A stretch of 14,723 nt of DNA, taken from Verrucomicrobiota bacterium. Lineage in GTDB: Bacteria; Verrucomicrobiota; Verrucomicrobiia; Opitutales; Opitutaceae. The position numbers and the translations under genes were made by a program. The notes beneath the pieces were generated by a model that was not told the DNA's origin, did no database searches, and was given only the letters and a program-made list of their open reading frames with translations. The DNA is taken from positions 1 through 14,723 of the forward strand of contig JAUPWC010000494.1 of assembly GCA_030916665.1 (NCBI GenBank). The letters are read 5' to 3'. This document shows positions 7,522 to 14,176 of the stretch, piece by piece (the first letter of the stretch is position 1; each line of letters opens with the position of its first letter).

Positions 7522-7553
7522 GCCGGCCGGCGCAGGATTATTTGCCGGCCGGC
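7522..7553 (-). other. Strong GC hairpin across the sulfatase stop codon
   Basis: Two identical, self-palindromic decamers GCCGGCCGGC lie at 7522-7531 and 7544-7553 and form perfect 10-base arms around a 12-base loop. The loop holds the TAA stop of the sulfatase gene (7538-7540). The RNA would form a very stable stem just before the PMI-like gene. No U-run follows on the minus strand (CAGCCTGTAAATA), so it is not a classical terminator. It could be an RNA processing or stability element separating the secreted-enzyme part of the message from the isomerase part. Because GGCCGGC is frequent in this DNA, chance is possible. Confidence 0.45.
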
Positions 7554-9088
7554 GGCGTCTCGGGGCCGGTGGTCACCGGGCCGAGCCGGCCCTGCTGGTT
7601 GATCCCGGATTTTCCCGGCGTGTCGCCGACTTCCTTGGTCAGCCGGTCCAGTTCGCGGTGCAGATCGGCCGCCACCGCCTGGTATTTCGGGTCGTGATAG
7701 AAGTTGGTCGTCTCTTTCGGATTCACCTGCAGGTCGAGCAGCTCCCATTCGTCGATCTGGCGCGCGATATTTTTGCTGTTACCCACATCCGACCCGTCGT
7801 CGGCAATGACCGGCCCCTGGTAGTGGATCAGCTTGTAGCGTTCCGTGCGGACGCCGTAGTGCGGCGGCATGGCGAATTCCGTCGCGTAATAGCGGTAGTA
7901 GATCGAATGGCGCCAGTCGGCGGGCACCTGGCCGGCCAGCACCGGACGGAGGCTGCGCCCCTGCATGTCGGCCGGCACCGCCACGCCGGCGAGGTCGAGC
8001 AGCGTGGGCGCGAAATCCGTGTTGAGCACCATCGCCGGCTCCGCCGAGCCGGGCTTGATGAGACGCGGATAACGGATGAGTAGCGGCAGGCGCAGCGACT
8101 CCTCGATCATCCAGCGTTTGTCGAACCAGCCATGCTCGCCCAGGATGAAACCCTGGTCGGAGGCGTAGATGACGATGGTGTCCTCCGTGAGGTGGTTGCG
8201 GTCGAGCCAGTCCAGCACCCGCCCGACGTTGTCGTCGATGCCGGCGACACAGCCGAGGTAGCCCTTCATCATTTTCTGATAGAGCCAGCTCCGGCGCTGT
8301 TCCGGGGTCAGACCCGCGGGCGGCTCGCCCCAGCTTTTGGTCATCCAACGGGGCAACTGGTCGACCTTCAACCAGGTCAGGTTCACGGCCTCGGCGCGCT
8401 TGGCACGGTCTTCGCTGATCGACGCCGGTTCCGGGATATCCCGGCCGTCGAACATCGCGCTGTGACGCGAGGCGGGCGTCCACGGGATGTGCGCCGCCTT
8501 GTCGTTGATGCAGATCACGAACGGCCGGCTGGGATCGCGCTGCTCAAGCCAGGCGAGCGAGAGATCGCCGATGACGTCGCTGACGTGGCCCGGAATGACC
8601 CGCGGGCCCTTGGTCGAGACAAAGGTGGGATTTTGATAGACGCCCTGGCCGGGCAAGATGTCGTAGTAGTCGAACCCCACCGGATCACCGCCCTGATGGT
8701 ATTTGCCCACGAGGGCGGTCTGGTAGCCGCTCGCGCGCAGATACTCGGCGAAGTTGCGATGCCGGTGGTCGTAGGGCAGCCAGCCCATCGCCCCGGTGAC
8801 GTGGCCGTATTTGCCCGTGAGAATGGCCGCACGGCTCGGGCCGCAGATCGATTCGGTGCAGAACGCCCGGTCGAAGCGCATGCCTTCGCGCGCTATGCGA
8901 TCGAGGTTCGGCGTCGGCAGCAGGGTGCTGCTGTAGGCGCCGATCGTCTGCCAAGCGTGATCGTCGGTGAGAAAAAAGACGATGTTGGGGCGGCGGGGCA
9001 CGGCGGCGGCAGGCGCGGCCATCGCCGATTGCCAGACCGGGGCGATTGCCACCAAGGCGGCAAGGAGTGCGGAGGTTTTTGCTTTCAC
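7538..9088 (-). CDS. Secreted S1-family sulfatase
   Basis: This 516-residue type I (S1) sulfatase hydrolyses sulfate esters, most likely on a sugar. A Sec signal peptide (about 1-24, MKAKTSALLA... ending AMAA) is followed by the alkaline-phosphatase-fold core PNIVFFLTDDHAWQ with metal ligands Asp42 and Asp43. The maturation motif CGPSRAAILTGK has Cys82, to be converted to formylglycine, and Arg86. Further family landmarks are VGKYHQGG with Lys130, YASDQGFILGEHGWFDKR with Asp311-Gln312 and Lys324, and LLIRYP. The C-terminus ends in a short Gly/Pro-rich tail. The family resemblance is to N-acetylglucosamine-6-sulfatase-like members, but the substrate is uncertain. A formylglycine-generating enzyme must be encoded elsewhere. 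The start is GTG at 9086-9088, as no ATG occurs between it and the ROK stop and it gives a proper signal peptide. It follows the ROK gene by 31 bases. Confidence 0.9.
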   Translation of the reverse strand: MKAKTSALLAALVAIAPVWQSAMAAPAAAVPRRPNIVFFLTDDHAWQTIGAYSSTLLPTPNLDRIAREGMRFDRAFCTESICGPSRAAILTGKYGHVTGAMGWLPYDHRHRNFAEYLRASGYQTALVGKYHQGGDPVGFDYYDILPGQGVYQNPTFVSTKGPRVIPGHVSDVIGDLSLAWLEQRDPSRPFVICINDKAAHIPWTPASRHSAMFDGRDIPEPASISEDRAKRAEAVNLTWLKVDQLPRWMTKSWGEPPAGLTPEQRRSWLYQKMMKGYLGCVAGIDDNVGRVLDWLDRNHLTEDTIVIYASDQGFILGEHGWFDKRWMIEESLRLPLLIRYPRLIKPGSAEPAMVLNTDFAPTLLDLAGVAVPADMQGRSLRPVLAGQVPADWRHSIYYRYYATEFAMPPHYGVRTERYKLIHYQGPVIADDGSDVGNSKNIARQIDEWELLDLQVNPKETTNFYHDPKYQAVAADLHRELDRLTKEVGDTPGKSGINQQGRLGPVTTGPETPPAGK

Positions 9089-9119
9089 CGGGAACGGGCA
9101 GCGGAAAATCGGGCCATCG

Positions 9120-10076
9120 TCAGGAGGAGTGAGGAACGTCGGCTGGCTCGCTCAGCAGCCACTCACCAGCCACCAGCGCGGCCTGGTCGCCGAGGGCGGA
9201 GGGCACCACGCGCACTTTCCCCCAGGGGGTGTGGGCATGGCGGTTCACATGATCAGCCACGGCGGGGAGAATCACCCCGGCACTGGCCATGATGCCGCCG
9301 CCCAGGATGAGAACTTCCGGGTCGTAAGCGTGGATCAGATTCACCGCGAGCGCCCCCCAGACGCGGAGGCTGTGATCGCGCAGGGCGGCGGCGCACGCAT
9401 CGCCCGCGGCGGCTTGCTGGAAGACCTGCGCGTAGTCGAGGGTGGCGTTGGCGCGCAGCGCACTGTGTTCCCAAGCGGGCGAGGTTTCCGCCAGTTGCCG
9501 CAGATGGGCCGTCGAGGCCTCCGCCTCCGCGCAACCGAGATTGCCGCAACTGCACCGGCGCCCGCCGTGGCGGACCGTCAGGTGGCCGCCCAGCACGCCG
9601 GCCTGGCCATGTTTGCCGCGCAGCACCCGGCCCTCCACGAGGGCGCAGGTGCCGAGCCCGGTGCCGAGGGTCATCATGACGAGATTGTCGCAGCCCTGGC
9701 CGGCGCCGGCGCGCCATTCCCCGATCAGCGCCATGCGGGCATCGTTCTCGATGGCCAGCGGCAGACCGAGTTCGGCGCGCGCCCAGGCGCGCAGGTCGAG
9801 GCTCATCGCATCGGCGAACTTGCCGTATTCGGCGAGGATGCGGCCGGTGGCATTGTCCACGAGGCTGGGAAAGGCCACGGTGACGCCGGCGCAATCGGCG
9901 GGCGTCAGTTTCAGCCCGCCGAGCAGGCGCAGCCAAGCGTCCCTGAGCACCGGCAGTTGCGGCGCGAGGCCCAGCTGCGAGTGGGCTGGTTCGACCGCCT
10001 GGGCGAGTACCTTCCCGTCGCGCACCACGCCGATTTTCAGACGCGTGCCTCCGAGGTCGCAGGCCAGGATGGTCAT
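9120..10076 (-). CDS. ROK-family sugar kinase
   Basis: This 318-residue cytoplasmic ROK kinase phosphorylates a hexose or hexosamine with ATP. Landmarks are the N-terminal phosphate-binding loop CDLGGTRLKIGV (6-17), catalytic Asp112 in ENDARMAL, MTLGTGLGT (135-143), the zinc-binding segment with His165, Cys175, Cys177 and Cys182 (RCSCGNLGCAEAEAS), and LILGGGIMAS (256-265). The usual ExGH sugar-contact motif is not conserved: the run is AGVLGGH, with Leu162 where Glu is expected. The start is ATG at 10074-10076, just before the canonical ROK N-terminus; a longer reading frame upstream lies inside the transporter gene. The start overlaps the transporter stop as ATGA, which points to translational coupling. 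An AAGG about nine bases upstream is the only reasonable Shine-Dalgarno in the operon. There is no HTH domain, so it is a kinase rather than a NagC/Mlc-type regulator. Natural substrate unknown. Confidence 0.9.
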   Translation of the reverse strand: MTILACDLGGTRLKIGVVRDGKVLAQAVEPAHSQLGLAPQLPVLRDAWLRLLGGLKLTPADCAGVTVAFPSLVDNATGRILAEYGKFADAMSLDLRAWARAELGLPLAIENDARMALIGEWRAGAGQGCDNLVMMTLGTGLGTCALVEGRVLRGKHGQAGVLGGHLTVRHGGRRCSCGNLGCAEAEASTAHLRQLAETSPAWEHSALRANATLDYAQVFQQAAAGDACAAALRDHSLRVWGALAVNLIHAYDPEVLILGGGIMASAGVILPAVADHVNRHAHTPWGKVRVVPSALGDQAALVAGEWLLSEPADVPHSS

Positions 10077-11464
10077 GGCTCCCGCCCTTTGGGGGCGGCG
10101 GGGGCAGGCTGCCACATCCGGCCGATCTCCTCCAGCGTGCGGCCCTTGGTTTCAGGGATCATCACCAGGACAAAAAAGAAGGAGGCGAGGCTGACCGCGG
10201 CATAGATCCAGAAAGTGACGGCGGGCCCGATCGCTGCGCTGTCATTCATCATGGGGAAGGTCTGGGCGACGATGTAGCAGGCCACCCAGATGGCAAACGC
10301 CGCCACGGACATTGCCCGGCCGCGAATCTGGTTGGGGAAGATTTCCGAGCAAAATAGCCAGGTGATCGGTCCCATGGCCATCGCGAAGGCGGCGATGAAG
10401 AGCACCACGGCTCCGAGCAGTAACGGACCGTGCTGGCCGGTGTGAAAGAACCAGCCCACCAGCAGCAGCGCCACGGCCTGCACGGCGGTGCCGATGAGCA
10501 GCAGCGGCCGGCGTCCGAGGCGGTCCACGAATGCGATGGCCACCAGGGTGAAGACGAGATTGATCAGCCCGACCCAGACGGAGGAGGCAAAGGCGACATT
10601 CTTCACCGCGCCGGCGGACTCGAAGATTTTCGTCGAGTAATACATGATGGCGTTGATGCCGCAGAATTGCTGGAACAGCGCGAGCGACACCGCCAGCACC
10701 AGTGGCCGGCGGTAATTCCCGGCGAACAGCGCGGAAAAGGGTGGCTCGGTCTGGGTCGCCGTGGCGTGGATGGCGGTCAGTTCCTGCTCGGCGTGCGCCG
10801 GTCCATCCACCTGGGTGAGGATGGCCCGGGCCTCGTCGGCGCGGCCGCGCCGGGCAAGCCAGCGCGGGCTCTCGGGCACGGTGAACAGCAGGCCGATGAA
10901 AGCGAGGGCCGGCACGACCTCCATGCCGAGCATCCAGCGCCAGCCGTAGGCGGTGTTCCAGGACTCGTCGCCCAGACCCTGGATGACCCGGTTGACGAAC
11001 AGCGTCAGGAAAATCCCGGTGACAATGCCGAGTTGGAACAACGCACCGAGCCGGCCGCGCCATTTCTCCGGTGCAATCTCCGCGATATAGACCGGACAGA
11101 TCATGGACGAGGCGCCGATGCCCAGGCCGCTGATGATCCGGGCGATCAGGAACTCGTCGAACGTGCGCGGGATGGCCGAAAGCAGGCCCGACACCGCGTA
11201 AAGCGCGGCGCAGAGGAAAAGCATCTTTTTGCGGCCAAACCGGTCGCTCAGGAACCCCGCGAACATCGCCCCGGGGATGCAGCCGAGGATCGCGCTCGCG
11301 CCGGCCAGACCTTCCTGCGCCGGGCTCAGCCCCAGGTGCGCCGTGAGGTAGGAGTTGGCGCCGTTGATCACGGCGGTGTCGTAGCCGAACAGGAAGCCGC
11401 CGATGGCGGTCACGCCGGTCGCGAAGAAGACGAAACGGAGCGAATTGGCAGGGGTGGATGTCAT
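10073..11464 (-). CDS. Sugar-porter MFS transporter
   Basis: This 463-residue inner-membrane protein with about 12 hydrophobic segments belongs to the sugar porter family of the major facilitator superfamily (XylE/GalP type), probably sugar-proton symport. Diagnostic motifs are FGYDTAVINGA (26-36), DRFGRKK (74-80), the EIAPEKWRGRLG loop (129-140), PESPRWLARRG (197-207), QQFCGINAIMYYST (265-278), the repeat motif DRLGRRP (314-320), EIFPNQIRGRAMS (374-386) and PETKGRTLEEI (437-447). Length is normal for the family. The ATG at 11462-11464 lies 28 bases after the GntR gene, and its stop overlaps the kinase start. It probably brings in the mono- or disaccharide made by the secreted enzymes, which the kinase then traps. 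Substrate cannot be told from sequence, though the QQFCGIN segment is shared with hexose and pentose carriers. Confidence 0.92.
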   Translation of the reverse strand: MTSTPANSLRFVFFATGVTAIGGFLFGYDTAVINGANSYLTAHLGLSPAQEGLAGASAILGCIPGAMFAGFLSDRFGRKKMLFLCAALYAVSGLLSAIPRTFDEFLIARIISGLGIGASSMICPVYIAEIAPEKWRGRLGALFQLGIVTGIFLTLFVNRVIQGLGDESWNTAYGWRWMLGMEVVPALAFIGLLFTVPESPRWLARRGRADEARAILTQVDGPAHAEQELTAIHATATQTEPPFSALFAGNYRRPLVLAVSLALFQQFCGINAIMYYSTKIFESAGAVKNVAFASSVWVGLINLVFTLVAIAFVDRLGRRPLLLIGTAVQAVALLLVGWFFHTGQHGPLLLGAVVLFIAAFAMAMGPITWLFCSEIFPNQIRGRAMSVAAFAIWVACYIVAQTFPMMNDSAAIGPAVTFWIYAAVSLASFFFVLVMIPETKGRTLEEIGRMWQPAPAAPKGREP

Positions 11465-11492
11465 GTCGGGAAACGGGTTGGCGGAGGGCTGG

Positions 11493-12281
11493 TCAATGCT
11501 GACGCAACGTGAGGCTGAGTTCGAAGTGATCGCCGCGATAGTGGACGATGGAATACTCCATCGGCTGCTGCCGCGTATCGAACACCGTGCGGGTGCGTCG
11601 CAGGAGCGGGGTGCCGTCCTTGACGGCGAGCACCCGCGCCAGCCGGCCGTCGGCGACCACCGCCGTCAACTCCTCGTCGGATTGATCGGCGATGACCCCG
11701 CTGCGATTCCGGATCAATTCGTAGAGCGGCTGGTTATAGTTATCGTCGCCGGCCAACCCGAGGCGCGGATGCAGATAAGAGAGGAAGCGCACCACCGGCC
11801 GGCCATCCCATCCGCGAACGCGATCAAGACTGAGCACCTCGGCTCCCGCCTTGAGGTGCAGTCGGCTCGCGGCGTCGGCCGGCGCGGCGACCATCCGGGC
11901 TGACACCGAATAGGTCTCAACCTTGACGCCCTTCGACTCCATCTCGCGGGTGAAGCTCTGCCAGGCGCCGACGCCGGAATGAACCCGGGGTTCCACCACG
12001 CGGGTGCCCACCCCGGCCTTGCGGTTCAGGCGGCCTTCGCTCACGAGCCGCGCAATCGCTGCCCGCAGGGTGTTGCGGCTCACGCCCATGGCGTTGGCGA
12101 GCGACACCTCGTCGGGCAGCAGGGTGCCCGGGGTCTGGGTCGGGCGGGCCAGCAAGGTGCGCAGCGACTGCTCGGCCTGCGCGTGGAGCGGCAGCGAGCT
12201 TCTCGGGTCGAGCCTCAATCCTTGCAGGAGAGAAGAGGACGCGGCGGGCCGGGCGCGAAGAGATTTCGGCGGAGATTTCAT
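11493..12281 (-). CDS. GntR-family (HutC-type) transcriptional regulator with UTRA domain
   Basis: This is a 262-residue DNA-binding regulator. A GntR winged helix spans about 30-97: the helix-turn-helix LANAMGVSRNTLRAAIARL (61-79) is followed by the wing GRLNRKAGVGTRVV. The C-terminal UTRA ligand-binding domain runs about 120-258, including LDRVRGWDGRPVVRF and the typical ending VHYRGDHFELSLTL. UTRA regulators usually bind a phosphorylated sugar or similar small molecule, fitting the kinase and isomerases downstream. The start at ATG 12279-12281 is chosen because the longer frame to 12374 adds only unrelated residues, crosses the dyad symmetry and TTGACA box, and the wHTH begins well inside the shorter protein. 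It heads the operon (transporter 28 bases downstream), so it probably controls itself and the whole set. Confidence 0.9.
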   Translation of the reverse strand: MKSPPKSLRARPAASSSLLQGLRLDPRSSLPLHAQAEQSLRTLLARPTQTPGTLLPDEVSLANAMGVSRNTLRAAIARLVSEGRLNRKAGVGTRVVEPRVHSGVGAWQSFTREMESKGVKVETYSVSARMVAAPADAASRLHLKAGAEVLSLDRVRGWDGRPVVRFLSYLHPRLGLAGDDNYNQPLYELIRNRSGVIADQSDEELTAVVADGRLARVLAVKDGTPLLRRTRTVFDTRQQPMEYSIVHYRGDHFELSLTLRQH

Positions 12282-12294
12282 TTGTTCAAACAAA
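12281..12294. promoter_or_regulatory. Dyad-symmetric operator candidate at the GntR start
   Basis: The plus strand reads TTTGTTCAAACAAA, a perfect 6-base inverted repeat with a 2-base centre. It is an AT-rich island in very GC-rich DNA and touches the ATG of the GntR gene. GntR/HutC regulators bind short two-fold symmetric sites near their own promoters, so autoregulation is a reasonable inference. No second copy was found in the window. Confidence 0.5.
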
Positions 12295-12311
12295 CTATCC
12301 AATAAAAGGCC

Positions 12312-12317
12312 TGTCAA
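12312..12317 (-). promoter_or_regulatory. Possible -35 box of the operon promoter
   Basis: The minus strand reads TTGACA, a perfect match to the sigma-70 type -35 box, 30 bases upstream of the GntR ATG. No good -10 box follows. At the standard 17-base spacing the hexamer is TTTGTT, inside the operator dyad; GATAGT is too close, with 12 bases between. If this promoter is real, transcription would begin at or next to the ATG and the dyad would cover the -10 region, a good place for repression. The 119-base gap between the truncated sulfatase and GntR genes holds nothing else that I can recognise. Confidence 0.35.
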
Positions 12318-12400
12318 GCGCGAGATGGCCGCTCGCCCTGACCGGACGCGCCGGGCACCACAAAAAAGGAACATGGCGGGTTGGCGAGGAATGACAAATA

Positions 12401-13201
12401 TCAGGGCAGCAATGTCAGCGTCACGGCCTGAAGCTCCATCACCTGCCGGCCCGAGATATTGAGCGCACGGAGGGTCAGCTCGCCGCGGCCGGCGGCCAGG
12501 TTGATGAGACCGAGATCGAACGGACGGAAGTCCTTGGTGTAGGACTCTTCCCGCGGAATTCGGTCGCCCGCCCGGCCGACCAGCGGCGGGTCGTTCGGCT
12601 GGTCGAGCACCGCGGCCATCCGGCTGCCGCCGAGCGAAAGCTTGATGGTCGAGCCGACATCGGCGACCGCGCAGGCGTAATAAACGGTCGCCCGATAGCG
12701 GCCGGCCGTGGCCACGTCCACATCCCAGGTCAGGCGGTCATCCGTCGTGGTCCAGTGCGTGAAGTAGGAGGAGTTGGGCCAGCGCGCGCTGCGCCGGACC
12801 CCGCCATGCGGCACGCCATCGCCGGCGGGCAGCTCCGTGAGCGGCATCTCCCGATGGCCGACCGGGAAAGGCCGGTGGTCGGAGGGATCACGCGGCGAGA
12901 CCTCCTGTTTCCACGCGGCCACGGCCTGCCGGAGCCGGCGGGCGACCGCGGGCAACTCGGCGGCGAGGTCCTTCGTCTGGCCAGGATCCCGGCTCAGGTC
13001 GTGGAGCGCGCCGCCAGCATCGAGCCGGTATTGCGGCGTGCGCACGCTGACCTTGCCGTCCCAAGTGGAAAAAATCATCCGCTCCGGCCATGGCGGCTCC
13101 GGGCCGGCTCCGGCCAAGAGCAGCGGCTTCAGGCTGATGCCGTCCAGCGGCTTGACCCCGGCGGGCGCGACGCCGGCCAGTCGTTCCAGAGGGAGGACGC
13201 G
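12401..13201 (-). pseudogene. N-terminally truncated arylsulfatase (C-terminal domain plus beta-sandwich tail)
   Basis: An uninterrupted frame of about 265 codons matches only the C-terminal part of an S1 sulfatase. It begins at ERLAGVAPAGVKPLDGISL, the segment after the catalytic core where full-length enzymes usually read LDLAGV...DG.SL.PLL. It continues through MIFSTWDGKVSVRTPQYRL and LHDLSRDPGQTKDLAAE to a tail (about 12404-12780) with TWDVDVATAGRYRATVYY and VMELQAVTLTLL that looks like a carbohydrate-binding-module-type beta-sandwich. The N-terminal part, with the Cys/Ser-x-Pro-Ser-Arg formylglycine motif and metal ligands, is absent. The upstream continuation of the frame lies inside the esterase gene and is meaningless. 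There is no plausible start at the fragment's beginning; the first ATG is internal at 13076-13078. Sulfatase activity is not possible. The frame is intact to TGA 12401-12403, suggesting a recent deletion or some retained use of the tail. Confidence 0.75.
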
Positions 13202-13235
13202 ATTTGGGGCATCAGAAAACGGACTGAAGGAGGTG

Positions 13236-14165
13236 TCACCGGGCGGGCTTTGCGGCGGCCGAAGCCGATCTGGTCGGGAGATTCTCCGGCATCGGCTCGC
13301 CCTGAAGCCAGCCAAGGGAGGCGAGGAAGCGGTCGGCGGCGAGCGCGGTCTCGCGGAAGTAGCGGCCGTCCGCGTTGCTGCGGTTGAAGAACGAATGTCT
13401 CTGCCCTTCGTAGTAATGCACTTCGCAGCGCGCGCTGGCCTTGGCCATGCTTTGCTCGAAGCGCTGGATCTGTAGCGGCGGAATGACCGTGTCCGCCAAG
13501 CCGTGGAAAATGACGGTCGGCGGCGCGCCGGCCGTGACGTGATTGGCGGGCGAGTGCTCAAGAAATACGGCCGATTTCGCCCCAAACCGCTGCTCGAATT
13601 TCGCGTCGGCCGCTTCTGCCGGCCGGCCGCCAATCACCGGGTTGAACAGCACGAGCGTCGCGGGTTGGAGCGGCACCCGTAAATCGTCCGTCGGGTCGTC
13701 CCCGCCGGGCACCAGCGCGACGCAGCCGGCGAGGTAGCCGCCGGCCGAGGCGCCGCCAACGCCCAGACGCGCCGGGTTGATGCCCAACTCGGCGGCATGT
13801 GCGCGCACCCAGCGGAAGGCGGATTTCGCATCCTGCACGCAGACGGTGGGCAGATCCCGGCTCTTGGCATCGCCAGCCGGTAACAAGCGGTATTGCACGC
13901 TGACGCAAACCAGCCCGCGCGAGGCGAAATAAGTGCTCTGCGGCGCCAGTTGGCTCGGCGCGCCGCCAGTCCAGGAGCCCCCGTGGAAGAACACGAGCGC
14001 GGGCCGCCGGTCGGTCGCATTCCAATCCGCGGGCTTGAAGACGAACAGCTTCAGTTCCCGGCCGTCGGCGTGTTTGTAGACCAGCGGTTCACCGGGGAGA
14101 TCGGCGGACGCCGCCGCAAGAAGTCCGAGGCCGCATAGTGAAAGGAGCAGAAGCAGTTTTTTCAT
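13236..14165 (-). CDS. Secreted alpha/beta-hydrolase, esterase/lipase (BD-FAE/acetyl-esterase-like)
   Basis: This 309-residue enzyme has a clear Sec signal peptide (MKKLLLLLSL core, cleavage near ASA at about residue 21). The alpha/beta-hydrolase fold shows the oxyanion loop FFHGGSWTGG (59-68), the nucleophile elbow GGASAGGYLAG with Ser140, Asp225 in HGLADTVIPP, and His257 in GQRHSFF. Together these are a complete catalytic triad. HGG plus GxSxG places it with the hormone-sensitive-lipase/BD-FAE group, which includes acetyl-xylan and feruloyl esterases acting on decorated plant polysaccharides. It probably removes acyl groups from the glycan outside the cytoplasm. The ATG at 14163-14165 follows the partial hydrolase gene by 11 bases, so the two are co-transcribed. 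Its stop (13236-13238) directly abuts the truncated sulfatase. No Shine-Dalgarno is seen. The exact ester is unknown. Confidence 0.87.
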   Translation of the reverse strand: MKKLLLLLSLCGLGLLAAASADLPGEPLVYKHADGRELKLFVFKPADWNATDRRPALVFFHGGSWTGGAPSQLAPQSTYFASRGLVCVSVQYRLLPAGDAKSRDLPTVCVQDAKSAFRWVRAHAAELGINPARLGVGGASAGGYLAGCVALVPGGDDPTDDLRVPLQPATLVLFNPVIGGRPAEAADAKFEQRFGAKSAVFLEHSPANHVTAGAPPTVIFHGLADTVIPPLQIQRFEQSMAKASARCEVHYYEGQRHSFFNRSNADGRYFRETALAADRFLASLGWLQGEPMPENLPTRSASAAAKPAR

Positions 14166-14176
14166 GGTCGCGTGAT

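Noticed and set aside
8132..9292. Long plus-strand open frame (386 codons) opposite the sulfatase gene
   Set aside because: Arg/Gly/Ala/His-rich product with no recognisable domain, antisense to a well-supported sulfatase; an effect of high GC at third codon positions.
8967..10205. Plus-strand frame of 412 codons opposite the ROK kinase
   Set aside because: Same explanation: it mirrors a clear ROK gene and shows no motif or signal of its own.
10430..11512. Plus-strand frame of 360 codons opposite the transporter
   Set aside because: Highly charged composition with no domain, antisense to a clear MFS gene.
12362..12367. Run of six T on the minus strand after the truncated sulfatase as a terminator
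   Set aside because: No stable stem directly precedes the T-run.
13239..13633. Upstream extension of the truncated sulfatase frame
   Set aside because: Lies inside the esterase gene and encodes Arg/Ser/Pro-rich sequence unlike any sulfatase.
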